A stretch of 42,096 nt of DNA. Source: Bremia lactucae. Taxonomy: Eukaryota > Oomycota > Peronosporomycetes > Peronosporales > Peronosporaceae. The stretch spans positions 5,430,017 to 5,472,112 of the forward strand of contig NC_090611.1 in the NCBI RefSeq assembly GCF_004359215.1, in the 5' to 3' direction. Below, piece after piece: positions 28,485-39,349 of the stretch. The translations under genes and the position numbers were made by a program. Each line of letters opens with the position of its first letter. Position 1 is the stretch's first letter. Below the pieces are notes generated by a model, which searched no databases, was not told where the DNA came from, and saw only the letters and a program-made list of their open reading frames with translations.

Positions 28485-29300
28485 AGACAAATCTTTTCTA
28501 CAAGGATTTGGTTGAATTCAGGGATGTATTCCCTAAAGCAGTTCCATGCAAGTTGCCTTAGGATAAAGGCACTCGACATGAGATCGAGCTCAAACCGGGC
28601 TCGAAGTATTGTGTCATGAAGCAGTGGCCAGTGCCTCGTGAACACGTACTTAAGATCGATAAATTCCTTATCGATCGATTAAAAGCGGGCCATGTAAGGG
28701 AGTCAACCTCCCCACATAGCTCTCCGACCTTCTGTGTGCGAAAGGCCACAGGAGGGTGGCGGATAGTGCACGCATTCAATAAACTGAATGCTGCAACGGT
28801 ACCGGCTCAAACGCCGATACCTAGAAAACGCGTAATCATAGATGGAATGTCTAAGATAACCATCTTTTCGTCTATGGATCTGATGGATGGATTTTACCAG
28901 ATCCTTATGCGTGAGCGGGACATCCCGTACACGCAGTGAGCACTCCTAGTGGGATGCTCTGGGAATGGCTAGTAATACTACAGGGAATTATTAACGCCCT
29001 GCAACATTAACAGATGCGTAACAAATCTGTTGAGACTGGTGCGAGAATTCGCTCCGAGTTATTTTGACGATGTATTCGTCCATAGCCCGGCCATGAACGG
29101 AAAGACGGACGTGGAAGCTCATGAAACTCACATTCATCAGGTTCTTATACTTATCCGAAAGCATAAGCTGTACGCAAATCTCAAGAAGTGTATATTCGCT
29201 GGAAGCGTAATAGCACTCTGTGGGTCATCGTCAAAAAACATGGCGTGCGCCCTGATCCCGAAAAGATCAAGGCAATTACTGACTGGTCAGTTCTAGTCGA
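28485..29300 (+). pseudogene. Reverse transcriptase of element C
   Basis: DLVEFRDVFPKAVPCKLP, an amber stop, then DKGTRHEIELKPGSKYCVMK, SPTFCVRKATGGWRIVHAF and SSMDLMDGFYQILMRERDIP (catalytic Asp in SSMDLMDGFYQ). There is another stop at about 28937, then YFDD with VFVHS (from 29060) after frame changes. The first amber codon (28558-28560) is shared with element D. Between about 29080 and 29345 the sequence differs strongly from D although both flanks are nearly identical. Confidence 0.85.
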
Positions 29301-29900
29301 TGTCAAGGAATTTTGAAAGTTCCTTAGGCTAGCTGCGTTCTTAAACAAGAACTCACGCAATTATGCCGAGATGACAGTTCATCTCTCTCGCCTCTTGAAA
29401 AAGACGAGAAATGGTTATGGAACGCTGATTGTCAGCTTTCCTTTGAAGGTATCAAGCAAAGCTTGATGCAATTCCCATCTTGGCGATTGCAGATCAAGAC
29501 AGACCATTACATGTGGTCTGTGACGCCAGCGATGTGCGTTTATCCAATACGATACGGACGGCGCGGAGCGCGTCGTCTGTTACCAATCGCACAGCTGTAA
29601 CCAGCTGAACGCAAATACCCAGTGCATGACAAGGAACTCCTTGTTATGAAATATTCACTGGCTAAATTTAGGGTCTATCTTCTCGGAAATAGACCGTTCA
29701 TCGTATATACGGACCATGCGTCATTACGCACGGCCGTAAAAAGCCCACACCTCTCGCAAAGAATGGCGAGGTGGCTATCCTTCTTCGCGGAGTATAAATT
29801 CTCCGTGGAATATATTCCAGGACGACTTGATGTCGTCGCTGATGCGTTATCACGCCGACCAGATTTCGCGCCGGCTGCGCACTTTAACAGTGGAAATAAT
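29301..29900 (+). pseudogene. RNase H of element C
   Basis: Broken connection region (SRNYAEMTVHLSRLLKK, frame changes near 29400 and 29500), then from about 29610 an open frame: YPVHDKELLVMKYSLAKFRV, RPFIVYTDHASLRTAVKSP, ARWLSFFAEYKFSVEYIPG, DVVADALSRRPDF. The catalytic Glu and second Asp are present; the first Asp lies in VCDASD in a shifted frame near 29520. Confidence 0.85.
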
Positions 29901-31561
29901 CTAACTGTTGCAACACTCATTACGAGTGTTCCGTCATCAACTTTGTTTGATAACATAAAGAAAGCCTACACAGAAGATAAAGACCTTCTGCGCTTAGTGG
30001 ATCATCTGACGAATACATCCAATATTTTCTTTAAGATTTACCGGCTTTATATCGAACGTCATCCGATCGATACACAACACGCAACGGCTTACTCTACTAC
30101 ACAACAGATGCCGGCGAGACTCACGTGTTGTCCTTACTCACAATGACTTGCGCTTGCGCATCATGTATGAGTTTCACAATGCACCAACAAGTGGGCATCG
30201 TGGACGTGAGAAAACTTATCTCACAGTAAGTCGCGACTTTTACGGACCCCGCCAGTATCAATTCGTGCACAAGTACATTCGTGCTTGCGAGGTATTTCAA
30301 CGGGTGAAGCCTAGCCCTTCATCCCGTGCACATCTCCAACCTCTACCACTTCCGGCAGAATGTTGGTAGTCCGTATCTATGGACCTCGTCTTCGGTTTCC
30401 CGTCCCAAAAACAATGAGATCCTTGTTTTTGTAGACAGATTCAGCAAGATAGTACATCTTGTTGCTGTACCAGAGTCAATCACGGCTCCGTGCTGTGCCC
30501 GTGTCTTTATCGACACGGTATTCAAATTGCACGGTTCACCCCGTGAATTGGTCTCAGATAGATACACCGTTCACGGCGGAGGTTTGGCAATCCGTGTTCC
30601 GATCTCTCGGAACACGGCTCACTACGCAACTTCTGATCATTCAGAGACAGATGGTCAGACGGAACGCGTAAATCGCGTCCTCGAAGAGATACTTCGAGGT
30701 TACGTCCAATCGTATCCGAATCGGAGCGAGTTTTTACCGATGGTCGAATTCGCCATCAACAATTCGGTGCATGCGTCTACAGCCCATACCCACCCAATTA
30801 GAGGGATCCTCTAGTTTAAGGGGTGGTGGACTCGCACGAGCAAATCCAACTCTGACTCATGCTCGCCACGCATCGAAGTTACCAACGACGTGAATGATGT
30901 CGATCTCGAAGCAACCGACATTGAAGAAGAGAAAGATTTCATGGCAGTGCGCACAAAGCGCATCGAAAAAGACAAAACAAATGAGTCAACAGAGGAATTT
31001 CTGCTGGCTCGAGAATCAGTAGTTCGTTTCGTACAGGATTCCATTGCTAACGCAGTGGGCCGTCAGAAACGGAACGCAGACAAACATGGAAGCGCAAATA
31101 TTCTTTCATTCAATTTAATGTGCTACTCTCTACGGTAAACTTATCTAAGCGTGTAGTCACTCATGTGGGTAGCAGTAAAACTACTACCCAAATTCATTGA
31201 GCCATTCCGTGTTCTGCATCGCAGAGGCAGTGCATACACAATAGAATTGCCACGTAGGATACGAACGCATCCTACGTTTTTCGTTGGTCGGCTCCGCCCG
31301 TACACTCAGTACGTGATTTCTTCCGAGGACGGATCTGACCACCCTATCCAAGAATCCCTAAAAGATTCTTGTGGTCACGAACCAGATTGTCACGATAAAT
31401 CTGGAGATTCTAACGATGAATCTGGAGATTCTCATGTCGGGTCCGAAGATCCTCGAAACCGCGATGAGCTGACGAAAGCTCATCACGAAGAGCGTGATAC
31501 TTCCGTTCGTACTCCAACATTGAGTACGCACTCTTCACAGTTGAAAAACCGTTCGATATAG
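29901..31561 (+). pseudogene. Integrase of element C
   Basis: Zinc-binding part at 30148-30300 (MYEFHNAPTSGHRGREKTYL, then C-E-V-F in place of the usual C-x2-C). Core at 30326-30814 (ILVFVDRFSKIVHLV with first Asp, SPRELVSDRYTVHGG where the usual D-R-D-x-R-F is mutated, TDGQTERVNRVLEE, FLPMVEFAINNSVHASTAH with Glu). C-terminal SH3-like part at 31163-31561 (LLPKFIEPFRVLHRRGSAYT, RTHPTFFVGRLRPY). Several frameshifts. The same domain order is mirrored in element D. Confidence 0.85.
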
Positions 31562-31715
31562 TGAGCCTGCACCGTCTGCTCCAACGAGTGACGCTTACCG
31601 TGCTCGTGTTCAAGTCCCTCCTCCAATACATGGAGGTAGCGGTCGAGTTTATCGATCTTCGACTTTAGATCCGACACACGGGTCGGAATTAATTTCCCTC
31701 CTCACACCACAACCA

Positions 31716-31994
31716 TTGGTGGATTCCCACGGTGGTCAACGTTTCCTTGTAGAACGTATTATAAACCTCTGTGATGTGAAAGGGCAGCCAACGAGTTTTC
31801 TTGTTCGCTGGCGCGGTTATCCACCTTCGCATGACAGCTGGGAGCCTCGTTCCCAGCTGGTTGCTGACGATGAGAGCCACGTCCATCAGTATGACGAGCC
31901 CATCCTATGGATCAGAAGGTCCATCGGAAAATACGCCCCCCCTGGCGCTTGTGAATCGATTGCAAAACGTCAATCGCATCGCGCATTTCGATAG
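31716..31994 (+). pseudogene. Chromodomain of element C
   Basis: GGQRFLVERIINLCDVKGQP, then SFLVRWRGYPPSHDSWEPRS, is a complete chromodomain with its W-R-G-Y and D-S-W-E-P motifs. It ends the pol frame at 31992-31994. Element D (37500-37778) has the same sequence with a single residue difference in this frame. Confidence 0.88.
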
Positions 31995-32042
31995 AGACGC
32001 GAGCCCTTCCTCAAGGCGAAGATAGGAAATAAACATCCCCTT

Positions 32043-32623
32043 TCACCCGTTTCGTGTTTTCGACACAACACGGACAGGGATCACCCTACGTGAGGCATGG
32101 AAGTCCGGCCTCCCTAAACAACCGATGCAATTTAGATCTTGCACCGGTTGGAGTTCGTATTCCAAACTTAACGTGAATCGTGTTAAGTCTTTGAAGTCAG
32201 GCTTCGCGTCTAATGTCTTTAACATTGCGAATAAACGCGTTCCGGGAAACGGTGCTGGCAATGTGGAAGCATCCTCATTGTCGGAACCAAACATGCAATA
32301 GCGAAAGCTATTAGCACGACTACCCGATTGAGCCCCCTCATTCAGAGGCTCATAGTCAGCGCCTGACAACGTTCAGGCGACTGTTCCGCTCTCCATGAGT
32401 CGGCCATCTTGTCCGACTTGCGTTCGTAGTCGACCGCCAAAGAGGAGTCGCATTCACGTCGTGACTCACCATGCGCACCCGCAACATTTAGTGTTGCGGG
32501 GGAAGATGTTACTACAGCAGACGAAATGTCTGCCGCAAGAGACAATAATGTGTCGCCCGCGGCTGCATGTACCGCAGCCGAAGGTTCCGCACTATTCGCA
32601 TACCGCATGGACTTGTTATTCAT
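32043..32623 (-). pseudogene. Antisense open frames between pol and 3' LTR of element C (unknown function)
   Basis: On the minus strand an ATG at 32623 opens 93 codons (MNNKSMRYANSAEP, then Ala/Ser-rich, then MADSWRAEQSPERCQAL). It overlaps by 28 bp a second frame of 108 codons (SGADYEPLNEGAQSGSRANS, RLFAMLKTLDAKPDFKDLTR, DLNCIGCLGRPDFHA). One frameshift would join them. The stretch lies wholly beyond the chromodomain frame, so it is not a shadow of it. No domain recognised. The same layout is present in D at 36871-37451. Either a real extra gene of the family or chance. Confidence 0.4.
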
Positions 32624-32726
32624 GCGATAGAATTGAAAATGATGGTTCTAACCAATTAACATCGTGTTCACTTAAGTGGTCGTATAGTTACCACACTATT
32701 AATCGACAGTCAGAGTGATTGTCGTT

Positions 32727-32740
32727 TAAGGGAGAGGTGA
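32727..32740 (+). other. Polypurine tract of element C
   Basis: TTAAGGGAGAGGTGA abuts the 3' LTR start TGTAACGGGG at 32741. The same tract, inverted, adjoins the LTR of element D. Confidence 0.65.
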
Positions 32741-33165
32741 TGTAACGGGGTGTTTTGTTACATGTACTTAAAGGTTGTTATTTAATATATTATATAAAAA
32801 GCAGATAATATTCGGAGAATATTAATTTAGATTGTAATATTCGGAAGCTAATCCATTGGTAAATATTGGCATTACATCTACTTGCTCCGCGGTGCAGTCA
32901 GCACTGGACGCGCGCAAAGAGAGAGACAGATAAGACTTGATTACATATTTTGTAGTAGTATATAATTAATTTAGTATTTAATAGATAAAAACAGAAGCTG
33001 AACTATATTGAATACAGTTTACTTAAACCTCTGGGAAGCAAGTGTTCAAGAGACAGTCTTCCTCTGCACGTGCTAGGGTACGTGAAAACGTGAGGCACCG
33101 CTCGCACTGAAGCTGTGCGAAGTGAATAAAACTAAAGCAGAGCAAGTCGGCAGTGTCCCATTACA
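32741..33165 (+). repeat. 3' LTR-A of element C
   Basis: 425 bp, from TGTAACGGGG to TGTCCCATTACA. It contains the conserved TCAGCACTGGACGCGCGCAA block and the GAGAGAGACAGATAAGAC block. The twin hairpin is decayed: its second arm reads AATAAAACTAAAG. It differs from the inverted LTR of element D at many positions, although the adjoining internal regions are nearly identical. Confidence 0.9.
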
Positions 33166-33239
33166 ATAATAGTGTTTTATGTTATTGCACATGCAGCAGA
33201 TACTCCGCGCATCTTAATTACTTATGATAAGAAACTTAA

Positions 33240-34330
33240 GTATAGAAACCTCAACGACTATTTTTAGTGATCTCGGTTGAAAAAGACCTACGGACTCGTG
33301 AGCCATAGTTACTGGTGGCCGAAACTCTACAAGTGGCTGAGCGAGCACCTATGCTCGCATATGCGAAATTTGCCAACAGGCTAAGTTCTCGGAACATGCA
33401 ACTGCGCCGCTTGCCAGGTTTCCGGTATCCAATGGAAGTTGAAAATCCATTAGTATGCCTTTCGAAAGATTCGGGTGGCAACACAGGTATCGTGGTCTTT
33501 AAATGATCGATTAGGCGAAAATAGTATACTAAGCGGCTGTACCGAATACCATTGATGGTAAAGGTACATCCAAGCTGTTCATCGATCGAGTGTTTCGTCA
33601 ACACGGTTTGCCAGTGGCATTTGTCTGATAGAGACCCTTGTTTGACAGGTTCGTTCTGAAAATTGATCTTCGAGTGCTTGGCACCAGATATTACATATCC
33701 ACAGCAGATCATCCGCAGACCGATGGTCAGACTGAACGTGTCAATCGTGACATTGACAACGTTGTGCGCAGCGTGTGTGCCGAAACATTAAAGCGTTGGA
33801 GCACAATGCTTCAGATTGTTGAGCTCGCTTAAAATACGCTGTAATACCTTGATAGGCTATACACCGTTCTATGTGAACTGTCTCACACACCCGCGCGTTT
33901 CGTTAAAGCTACCACTACTGCTTTAAGGCTTGGTGGTGGGGAATTGCTGATCGGCTTGCTGATATCAGCCCTCTTACCATTAGAAACAGGTAAGCGGGGT
34001 CCTTTCTACGCGATTGTATGTCTTACAAGATGTTCGTTATACAATTGCTGATACCCAAAATAAACAAAAGAACAAACAGATGCTGAAGGCAAAAGCTTTT
34101 TTGAATGATATGCGGTCGTAACCGGGTCACGCTAAATGGTAATACCAACCTACAAATGTCGTATCTGCGGTTTTAAAGCTCAAATTGCGTCCACGCTTTA
34201 TTGGACCATCTGCAGTCGTCGCCTAGAAAGGCCAAGCTTGTACACTTAACTTCTCTCGGCACAAACTCATTGTTCTTCGTTGGCTTGAACCGTACTGGGA
34301 TCCTGCTCAGGTAGATTTAAAAGCGTTTGA
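33240..34330 (+). pseudogene. Integrase remnant of a third Ty3 lineage
   Basis: In changing frames: SYWWPKLYKW (zinc-binding region), PVAFV-like core pieces with TIDGKGTSKLFIDRVFRQHG near 33550-33620, then RYYISTADHPQTDGQTERVN (33690-33750), RSVCAETLKRWSTMLQIVEL, YTPFYVNCLTHPRVSLK near 33860-33910, and the C-terminal LKLRPRFIGPSAVVA (about 34180-34220) with LFFVGLNRYW. Stops and shifts occur every 20-60 codons. Closest in style to element A but not the same copy. No LTRs found for it. Confidence 0.75.
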
Positions 34331-35151
34331 GCCGTGACGAACGGCTGTGCCCCAGATTGAAGCATTCCCATCAGGATGTCTAACTGATTCTTCTAGCGAG
34401 GTTGTCCGCGTCGACCCTCCCTCCTCCTTGGGGATGATTTTGGTAATGATTTTTGCTCTTGTTGATCATCGAGAGGGTTTGTTACAATGTTGACCCTCAA
34501 CCCCGGTGTCTGGCGTAAAGCAATTAAAGCTCACGACATATACGAATTTGGTGCCCGACGAGTTTCGTCTTCACTTCTAAGCGTGGTGGGCTCGATTTCC
34601 TCATATTTTTCTAGAAGGAGTATGGCTATCATAGTCTACGTTCTTCATCTTCAGGGAAGGAACTGATTCTCGGTGACTCGTGAGGGGATGTCATAAGACG
34701 AAGGTGTACAAAACATAACCGTGAGGTTAACTGTTTGACCCCAGACTTCACCGAGGAAATGAAGATGAATGTCGACGCTCGTTGTCAACAGTCTGATGAT
34801 GTAGGGTGAAACGGGGCTTGATCTAGTTACTAAGCCACTAATGTGGTGTGTTACACACGTGAGGTAATATACGCAATATGTCGATACCGCAATGGAAGGC
34901 CGTTTGGTACGAACGTCGGTCAGATGCTCGTAGGGCGGGAGCGTAGCGCTCAGTGAAGCAGTCAAAGATCGTATGGCCCGATACCTCGTTAGGTAGAAGG
35001 AACATGTATTCGTGTAATGGGAATTGATGTACGAGAATTTAGGTAAAATTATGAAAAGTCATAGTAATTTGTGGGAAACACACGTGTCAGCCACCAGATA
35101 GAGATCTGTTAACCGAATAGATATTAAGGTTAAAGTAAGAGCGCCATTCGG
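34331..35151. other. Unassigned decayed sequence
   Basis: No convincing gene, domain or repeat boundary. The start may be the tail of the integrase remnant. Open stretches on the minus strand near 34651-34965 have no recognisable product. Confidence 0.4.
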
Positions 35152-35334
35152 AAGCACCCACCCTCTTTGATAACCAGCGCCCACCTACCCTTTCATTGGT
35201 TCAATTCTCTAATTTGAACTACGCCACAAACTCTTTAGAGGCATCACTACCGCACTACCGCCACCACCGCCGCACTATGTCAACAGCGAAAAAATTGTAG
35301 AAATAGACTATATGATGAAGTATACTACTGTGTG

Positions 35335-35560
35335 GGGGAGGGTATAGCTGCGCGCTGTCGACAGGTCCGAGCGTCATGTCCTGTCATCTTGCACACACTG
35401 CACTTGCATCCTGGTCCCGCCTCTGCTAAAGCAGCTTCTACACGCTCAAAAGCAGATGGCATGCGCTGGGTTGATCCACTTGGCCAACCTCGTCCACGTA
35501 TGCGCAGAGGCTCCTCGATGATTGGAAGGTTACGTAATTTTCGGATGTCATCAAGTAATT
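35335..35560 (-). pseudogene. MULE transposase C-terminal fragment with CCHC knuckle
   Basis: The minus-strand frame reads RKLRNLPIIEEPLRIRGRGW, PSAFERVEAALAEAGPGCK and a zinc knuckle CSVCKMTGHDARTC (C-x2-C-x4-H-x4-C, 35355-35404), then a stop. Knuckles of this type with a preceding basic, Gly-rich stretch close many Mutator-like transposases. Just upstream in another frame lies NMLRRQTAVSDNYLMTSENY, so a frameshift is present. Confidence 0.55.
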
Positions 35561-35989
35561 GTCGCTTACGGCAGTTTGACGCCTCAGCATGTTATACTTC
35601 CTGCAGCAGCCACGAAGATCGACTTCTAGTGGCGCAGGGGCCGGAGCAACTGGCATTACAGCGGGTGCCGGTACCATTGCCGTTCAAAGTTGTTGACTTG
35701 TAGTGGTTGAGTGCGTCCTCGGAACTGGTGCGCGCACGGGATACCCATTGTTAAAGCGAAAAGACCTTGGCAAATGATTTCGCCATCGCGTTGTTAAAAA
35801 ATGCGACTCTGTTTGACGCAAAGCGTAAACCGAAAGCTTGCCTGTCACAGCTACAAACATGCCCATGCAAAGGTTTACATGTCCACACTCCCCGACCTGT
35901 TGCTGTTGAACCTTTGTTTGTCAACTGATCGGCTTATAAAGAAACCGCTTTAAAAACACTGTCAGAACAAAGCCTTTACAGCACTGTCC

Positions 35990-36095
35990 TTCCTATTCCC
36001 AACCCTCTTGTGACACTTTTTTTGCTTCATAGCCTTGTCCTCGAGCGTATAGCTGTACCGCTTCTGTAGCCTCTTCTACAGTGCTATACACCAAC
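35990..36095 (-). pseudogene. FAR1-like N-terminal fragment of the MULE
   Basis: The minus-strand frame TVEEATEAVQLYARGQGYEA, followed by KKVSQEGWE and a stop, resembles the opening of FAR1/WRKY-GCM1-like DNA-binding domains (E-A-x2-A-V-x2-Y-A-x2-Q-G-Y). Only the first third of the domain is left. Confidence 0.45.
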
Positions 36096-36323
36096 TGACG
36101 CGGTGGTAGAAACGTGGTTCAATAGACGGTATAGTGATGCGTTGTGGTTGTGATGATGGTAGTGAGGAAATGATGAGTGAGAGTTTGTAGCTGGTTGGTA
36201 GTGGCGGCAGTGGGGTAGTTATGCAGCTAGAAGATTTTGTGGCGTACTGATAAGAAAACATAACTATTAAAAAGGGCTGGCTGCTGGTTATCAAAGAGGG
36301 TGGGCGCTTAACATGGCACTCTT

Positions 36324-36753
36324 TGAAGTGGGGCACTGCCGGCTTGTACTGCTTCAGTACAAGTCCACTTCGCACTGCTTCAGTGCGAGTGGTGCCTCAA
36401 GTCACTTCACTTACACTAGAACGTGCAGAGGAAACCTCTCTTTAAAACACTTTCTCTCAAGAGGTTTAAAAGTAAACTTTATTCAATATAATTTAGCTTC
36501 TGTTTTTATCCATTAAATACTAAATTAACTATATACTACTTCAAAACATGTAATAAAGTCTTATCTGTCTCTCTCTTTGCGCGCGTCCAGTGCTGACTGC
36601 ACCGCGGAGCAAGTAGATATAATGCCTATATTTATCAATGGATAAGCTTCCGAATATTACTATGTAAAGTAATACTCTCCAAATATTATCTGCCTTTTAT
36701 ATAATATATTAATTAACAACCTTTAAGTACATGTAACAAAACACCCCGTTACA
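36324..36753 (-). repeat. 3' LTR-A of element D
   Basis: Minus orientation, 430 bp, starting TGTAACGGGG at 36753 and ending CCCCACTTCA at 36324. It carries the conserved blocks of the family and an intact twin hairpin. Confidence 0.9.
36332..36396 (-). other. Twin-hairpin structure in LTR of element D
   Basis: Hairpins TCGCACTG-AAG-CAGTGCGA and CTTGTACTG/CAGTACAAG are both perfectly paired here. The second has T where the other copies have C, which removes their mismatch. Outer pairing is GGCAC/GTGCC. Confidence 0.6.
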
Positions 36754-36768
36754 TCACCTCTCCCTTAA
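36754..36768 (-). other. Polypurine tract of element D
   Basis: TTAAGGGAGAGGTGA directly before the LTR on the minus strand, identical to element C. Confidence 0.65.
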
Positions 36769-36870
36769 ACGACAATCACTCTGACTGTCGATTAATAGTG
36801 TGGTATCTATACGACCAATTAAGTGAACACGATGTTAATTGGTTAGAACCATCATTTTCAATTCTATCGC

Positions 36871-37451
36871 ATGAATAACAAGTCCATGCGGTATGCGAAT
36901 AGTGCGGAACCTTCGGCTGCGGTACATGCAGCCGCGGGCGACACATTATTGTCTCTTGCGGCAGACATTTCGTCTGCTGTAGTATCATCTTCCCCCGCAA
37001 CACTAAATGTTGCGGGTGCACATGGTGAGTCACGACGTGAATGCGACTCCTCTTTGGCGGTCGACTACGAACGCAAGTCGGACGAGATGGCCGACTCATG
37101 GAGAGCGGAACAGTCGCCTGAACGTTGTCAGGCGCTGACTATGAGCCTCTGAATGAGGGGGCTCAATCGGGTAGTCGTGCTAATAGCTTTCGCTATTGCA
37201 TGTTTGGTTCCGACAATGAGGATGCTTCCACATTGCCAGCACCGTTTCCCGGAACGCGTTTATTCGCAATGTTAAAGACATTAGACGCGAAGCCTGACTT
37301 CAAAGACTTAACGCGATTCACGTTAAGTTTGGAATACGAACTCCAACCGGTGCAAGATCTAAATTGCATCGGTTGTTTAGGGAGGCCGGACTTCCATGCC
37401 TCACGTAGGGTGATCCCTGTCCGTGTTGTGTCGAAAACACGAAACGGGTGA
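36871..37451 (+). pseudogene. Antisense open frames of element D
   Basis: Counterpart of 32043-32623: 93 codons (36871-37152) overlapping 108 codons (37125-37451), opposite to the element's own reading direction. In the proteins only a few residues differ from the C copy (for example VTSSP/VSSSP and SDKMAD/SDEMAD). The frames lie between the polypurine tract and the chromodomain. Confidence 0.4.
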
Positions 37452-37499
37452 AAGGGGATGTTTATTTCCTATCTTCGCCTTGAGGAAGGGCTCGCGTCT

Positions 37500-37778
37500 C
37501 TATCGAAATGCGCGATGCGATTGACGTTTTGCAATCGATTCACAAGCGCCAGGGGGGGCGTATTTTCCGATGGACCTTCTGATCCATCGGATGGGCTCGT
37601 CATACTGATGGACGTGGCTCTCATCGTCAGCAACCAGCTGGGAACGAGGCTCCCAGCTGTCATGCGAAGGTGGATAACCGCGCCAGCGAACAAGAAAACT
37701 CGTTGGCTGCCCTTTCACATCACAGAGGTTTATAATACGTTCTACAAGGAAACGTTGACCACCGTGGGAATCCACCAA
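37500..37778 (-). pseudogene. Chromodomain of element D
   Basis: GGQRFLVERIINLCDVKGQP and LVRWRGYPPSHDSWEPRS, as in element C. It is followed in the same frame by HVHQYDEPIRWIRRSI and a stop. Confidence 0.88.
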
Positions 37779-37932
37779 TGGTTGTGGTGTGAGGAGGGAA
37801 ATTAATTCCGACCCGTGTGTCGGATCTAAAGTCGAAGATCGATAAACTCGACCGCTACCTCCATGTATTGGAGGAGGGACTTGAACACGAGCACGGTAAG
37901 CGTCACTCGTTGGAGCAGACGGTGCAGGCTCA

Positions 37933-39348
37933 CTATATCGAACGGTTTTTCAACTGTGAAGAGTGCGTACTCAATGTTGGAGTACGAACGGAAGTATCAC
38001 GCTCTTCGTGATGAGCTTTCGTCAGCTCATCGCGGTTTCGAGGATCTTCGGACCCGACATGAGAATCTCCAGATTCATCGTTAGAATCTCCAGATTTATC
38101 GTGACAATCTGGTTCGTGACCACAAGAATCTTTTAGGGATTCTTGGATAGGGTGGTCAGATCCGTCCTCGGAAGAAATCACGTACTGAGTGTACGGGCGG
38201 AGCCGACCAACGAAAAACGTAGGATGCGTTCGTATCCTACGTGGCAATTCTATTGTGTATGCACTGCCTCTGCGATGCAGAACACGGAATGGCTCAATGA
38301 ATTTGGGTAGTAGTTTTACTGCTACCCACATGAGTGACTACACGCTTAGATAAGTTTACCGTAGAGAGTAGTACATTAAATTGAATGAAAGAATATTTGC
38401 GCTTCCATGTTTGTCTGCGTTCCGTTTCTGACGGCCCACTGCGTTAGCAATGGAATCCTGTACGAAACGAACTACTGATTCTCGAGCCAGCAGAAATTCC
38501 TCTGTTGGCTCATTTGTTTTGTCTTTTTCGATGCGCTTTGTGCGCACTGCCATGAAATCTTTCTCTTCTTCAATGTCGGTTGCTTCGAGATCGACATCAT
38601 TCACGTCGTTGGTAACTTCGATGCGTGGCGAGCATGAGTCAGAGTTGGATTTGCTCGTGCGAGTCCACCACCCCTTAAACTAGAGGATCCCTCTAATTGG
38701 GTGGGTATGGGCTGTAGACGCATGCACCGAATTGTTGATGGCGAATTCGACCATCGGTAAAAACTAGCTCCGATTCGGATACGATTGGACGTAACCTCGA
38801 AGTGTCTCTGCGCGGACGCGATTTACGCGTTCCGTCTGACCATCTGTCTCTGAATGATCAGAAGTTGCGTAGTCAGCCGTGTTCCGAGAGATTGGAACAC
38901 GGATTGCCAAACCTCCGCCGTGAACCGTGTATCTCTATCTGAGACCAATTCACGGGGTGAACCGTGCACTTTGAATACCTTGTCGATAAAGACACGGGCA
39001 CAGCACGGAGCCGTGATTGACTCTGGTACTGCAACAAGATGTACCATCTTGCTGAATCTGTCTACAAAAACAAGGATCTCATCGTTTTTGGGACGGGAAA
39101 CCGAAGACTAGGTCCATAGATACGGACTACCAACATTCTGCCGGAAGTGGTAGAGGTTGGAGATGTGCACGGGATGAAGGGCTAGGCTTTACCCGTTGAA
39201 ATACCTCGCAAGCACGAATGTACTTGTGCACGAATTGATACTGGCGGGGTCCGTAAAAGTCGCGACTTACTGTGAGATAAATTTTCTCACGTCCACGATG
39301 CCCACTTGTTGGTGCATTGTGACACTCATACATGATGCGCAAGCGCAA
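37933..39348 (-). pseudogene. Integrase of element D
   Basis: Mirror image of the integrase of C. The zinc-binding part is at 39127-39348 (MYECHNAPTSGHRGREKIYL). The core at 38823-39047 keeps SPRELVSDRDTRFTAEVWQS, which is damaged in C, but has a frame break near 39050 after the first-Asp region. A stop and shifts at about 38760-38820 follow. The C-terminal part is at 37933-38331 (KLLPKFIEPFRVLHRRGSAY, RTHPTFFVGRLRPY), and 38356-38604 is a linker rich in acidic residues. Confidence 0.85.
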
Positions 39349-39349
39349 A

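Larger units (their letters stand above)
26324..33165 (+). mobile_element. Ty3/gypsy chromodomain element C with two LTR-A copies
   Basis: Order: 5' LTR-A, primer-binding site, gag fragment, protease, RT, RNase H, integrase, chromodomain, antisense frames, polypurine tract, 3' LTR-A. The two LTRs differ strongly from each other (many substitutions, and a replaced block at 26541-26612), so the insertion is old. No 5-bp duplication is recognisable at the ends; the right flank is ATAAT. Coding frames are broken throughout. From about 27467 to its 3' end it is the near-identical inverted partner of element D. Confidence 0.9.
35152..36308 (-). mobile_element. Deleted Mutator-like (MULE, FAR1-type) DNA transposon
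   Basis: About 1.16 kb bounded by long imperfect inverted repeats. Both ends share ACCCTCTTTGATAACCAGC, and similarity continues inward for about 130 bp (ACGCCACAAA, CACTACCGC / CACTGCCGC and CCACCACC / CCACTACC on facing strands). Long inverted repeats are typical of Mutator-like elements. Inside, on the minus strand, lie pieces resembling the start and end of a FAR1-type transposase, without the catalytic middle. No clear 9-bp duplication: the flanks are CCATTCGGA and TAACATGGC. It is therefore a non-autonomous, decayed copy. Confidence 0.6.

Noticed and set aside
31483..31677. Antisense coiled-coil-like frame (LKSKIDKLDRYLHVLEEGLE) in element C, and its twin in D
   Set aside because: It lies opposite the linker between integrase and chromodomain, where the sense frame continues as a plausible Pro-rich linker, so it is most likely a shadow of sense coding.
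32395..32718. 107-codon sense frame between chromodomain and 3' LTR of element C (twin at 36776-37099 in D)
   Set aside because: It starts within the region better explained by the antisense frame, has Cys/His/Arg-rich low-quality composition and no known motif.
36076..36375. 99-codon minus frame near the LTR of element D
   Set aside because: It crosses the boundary between the LTR and the MULE terminal repeat, so it is an accidental frame.
37458..37805. 115-codon plus-strand frame over the chromodomain of element D
   Set aside because: It covers the sense chromodomain and has no features of its own.
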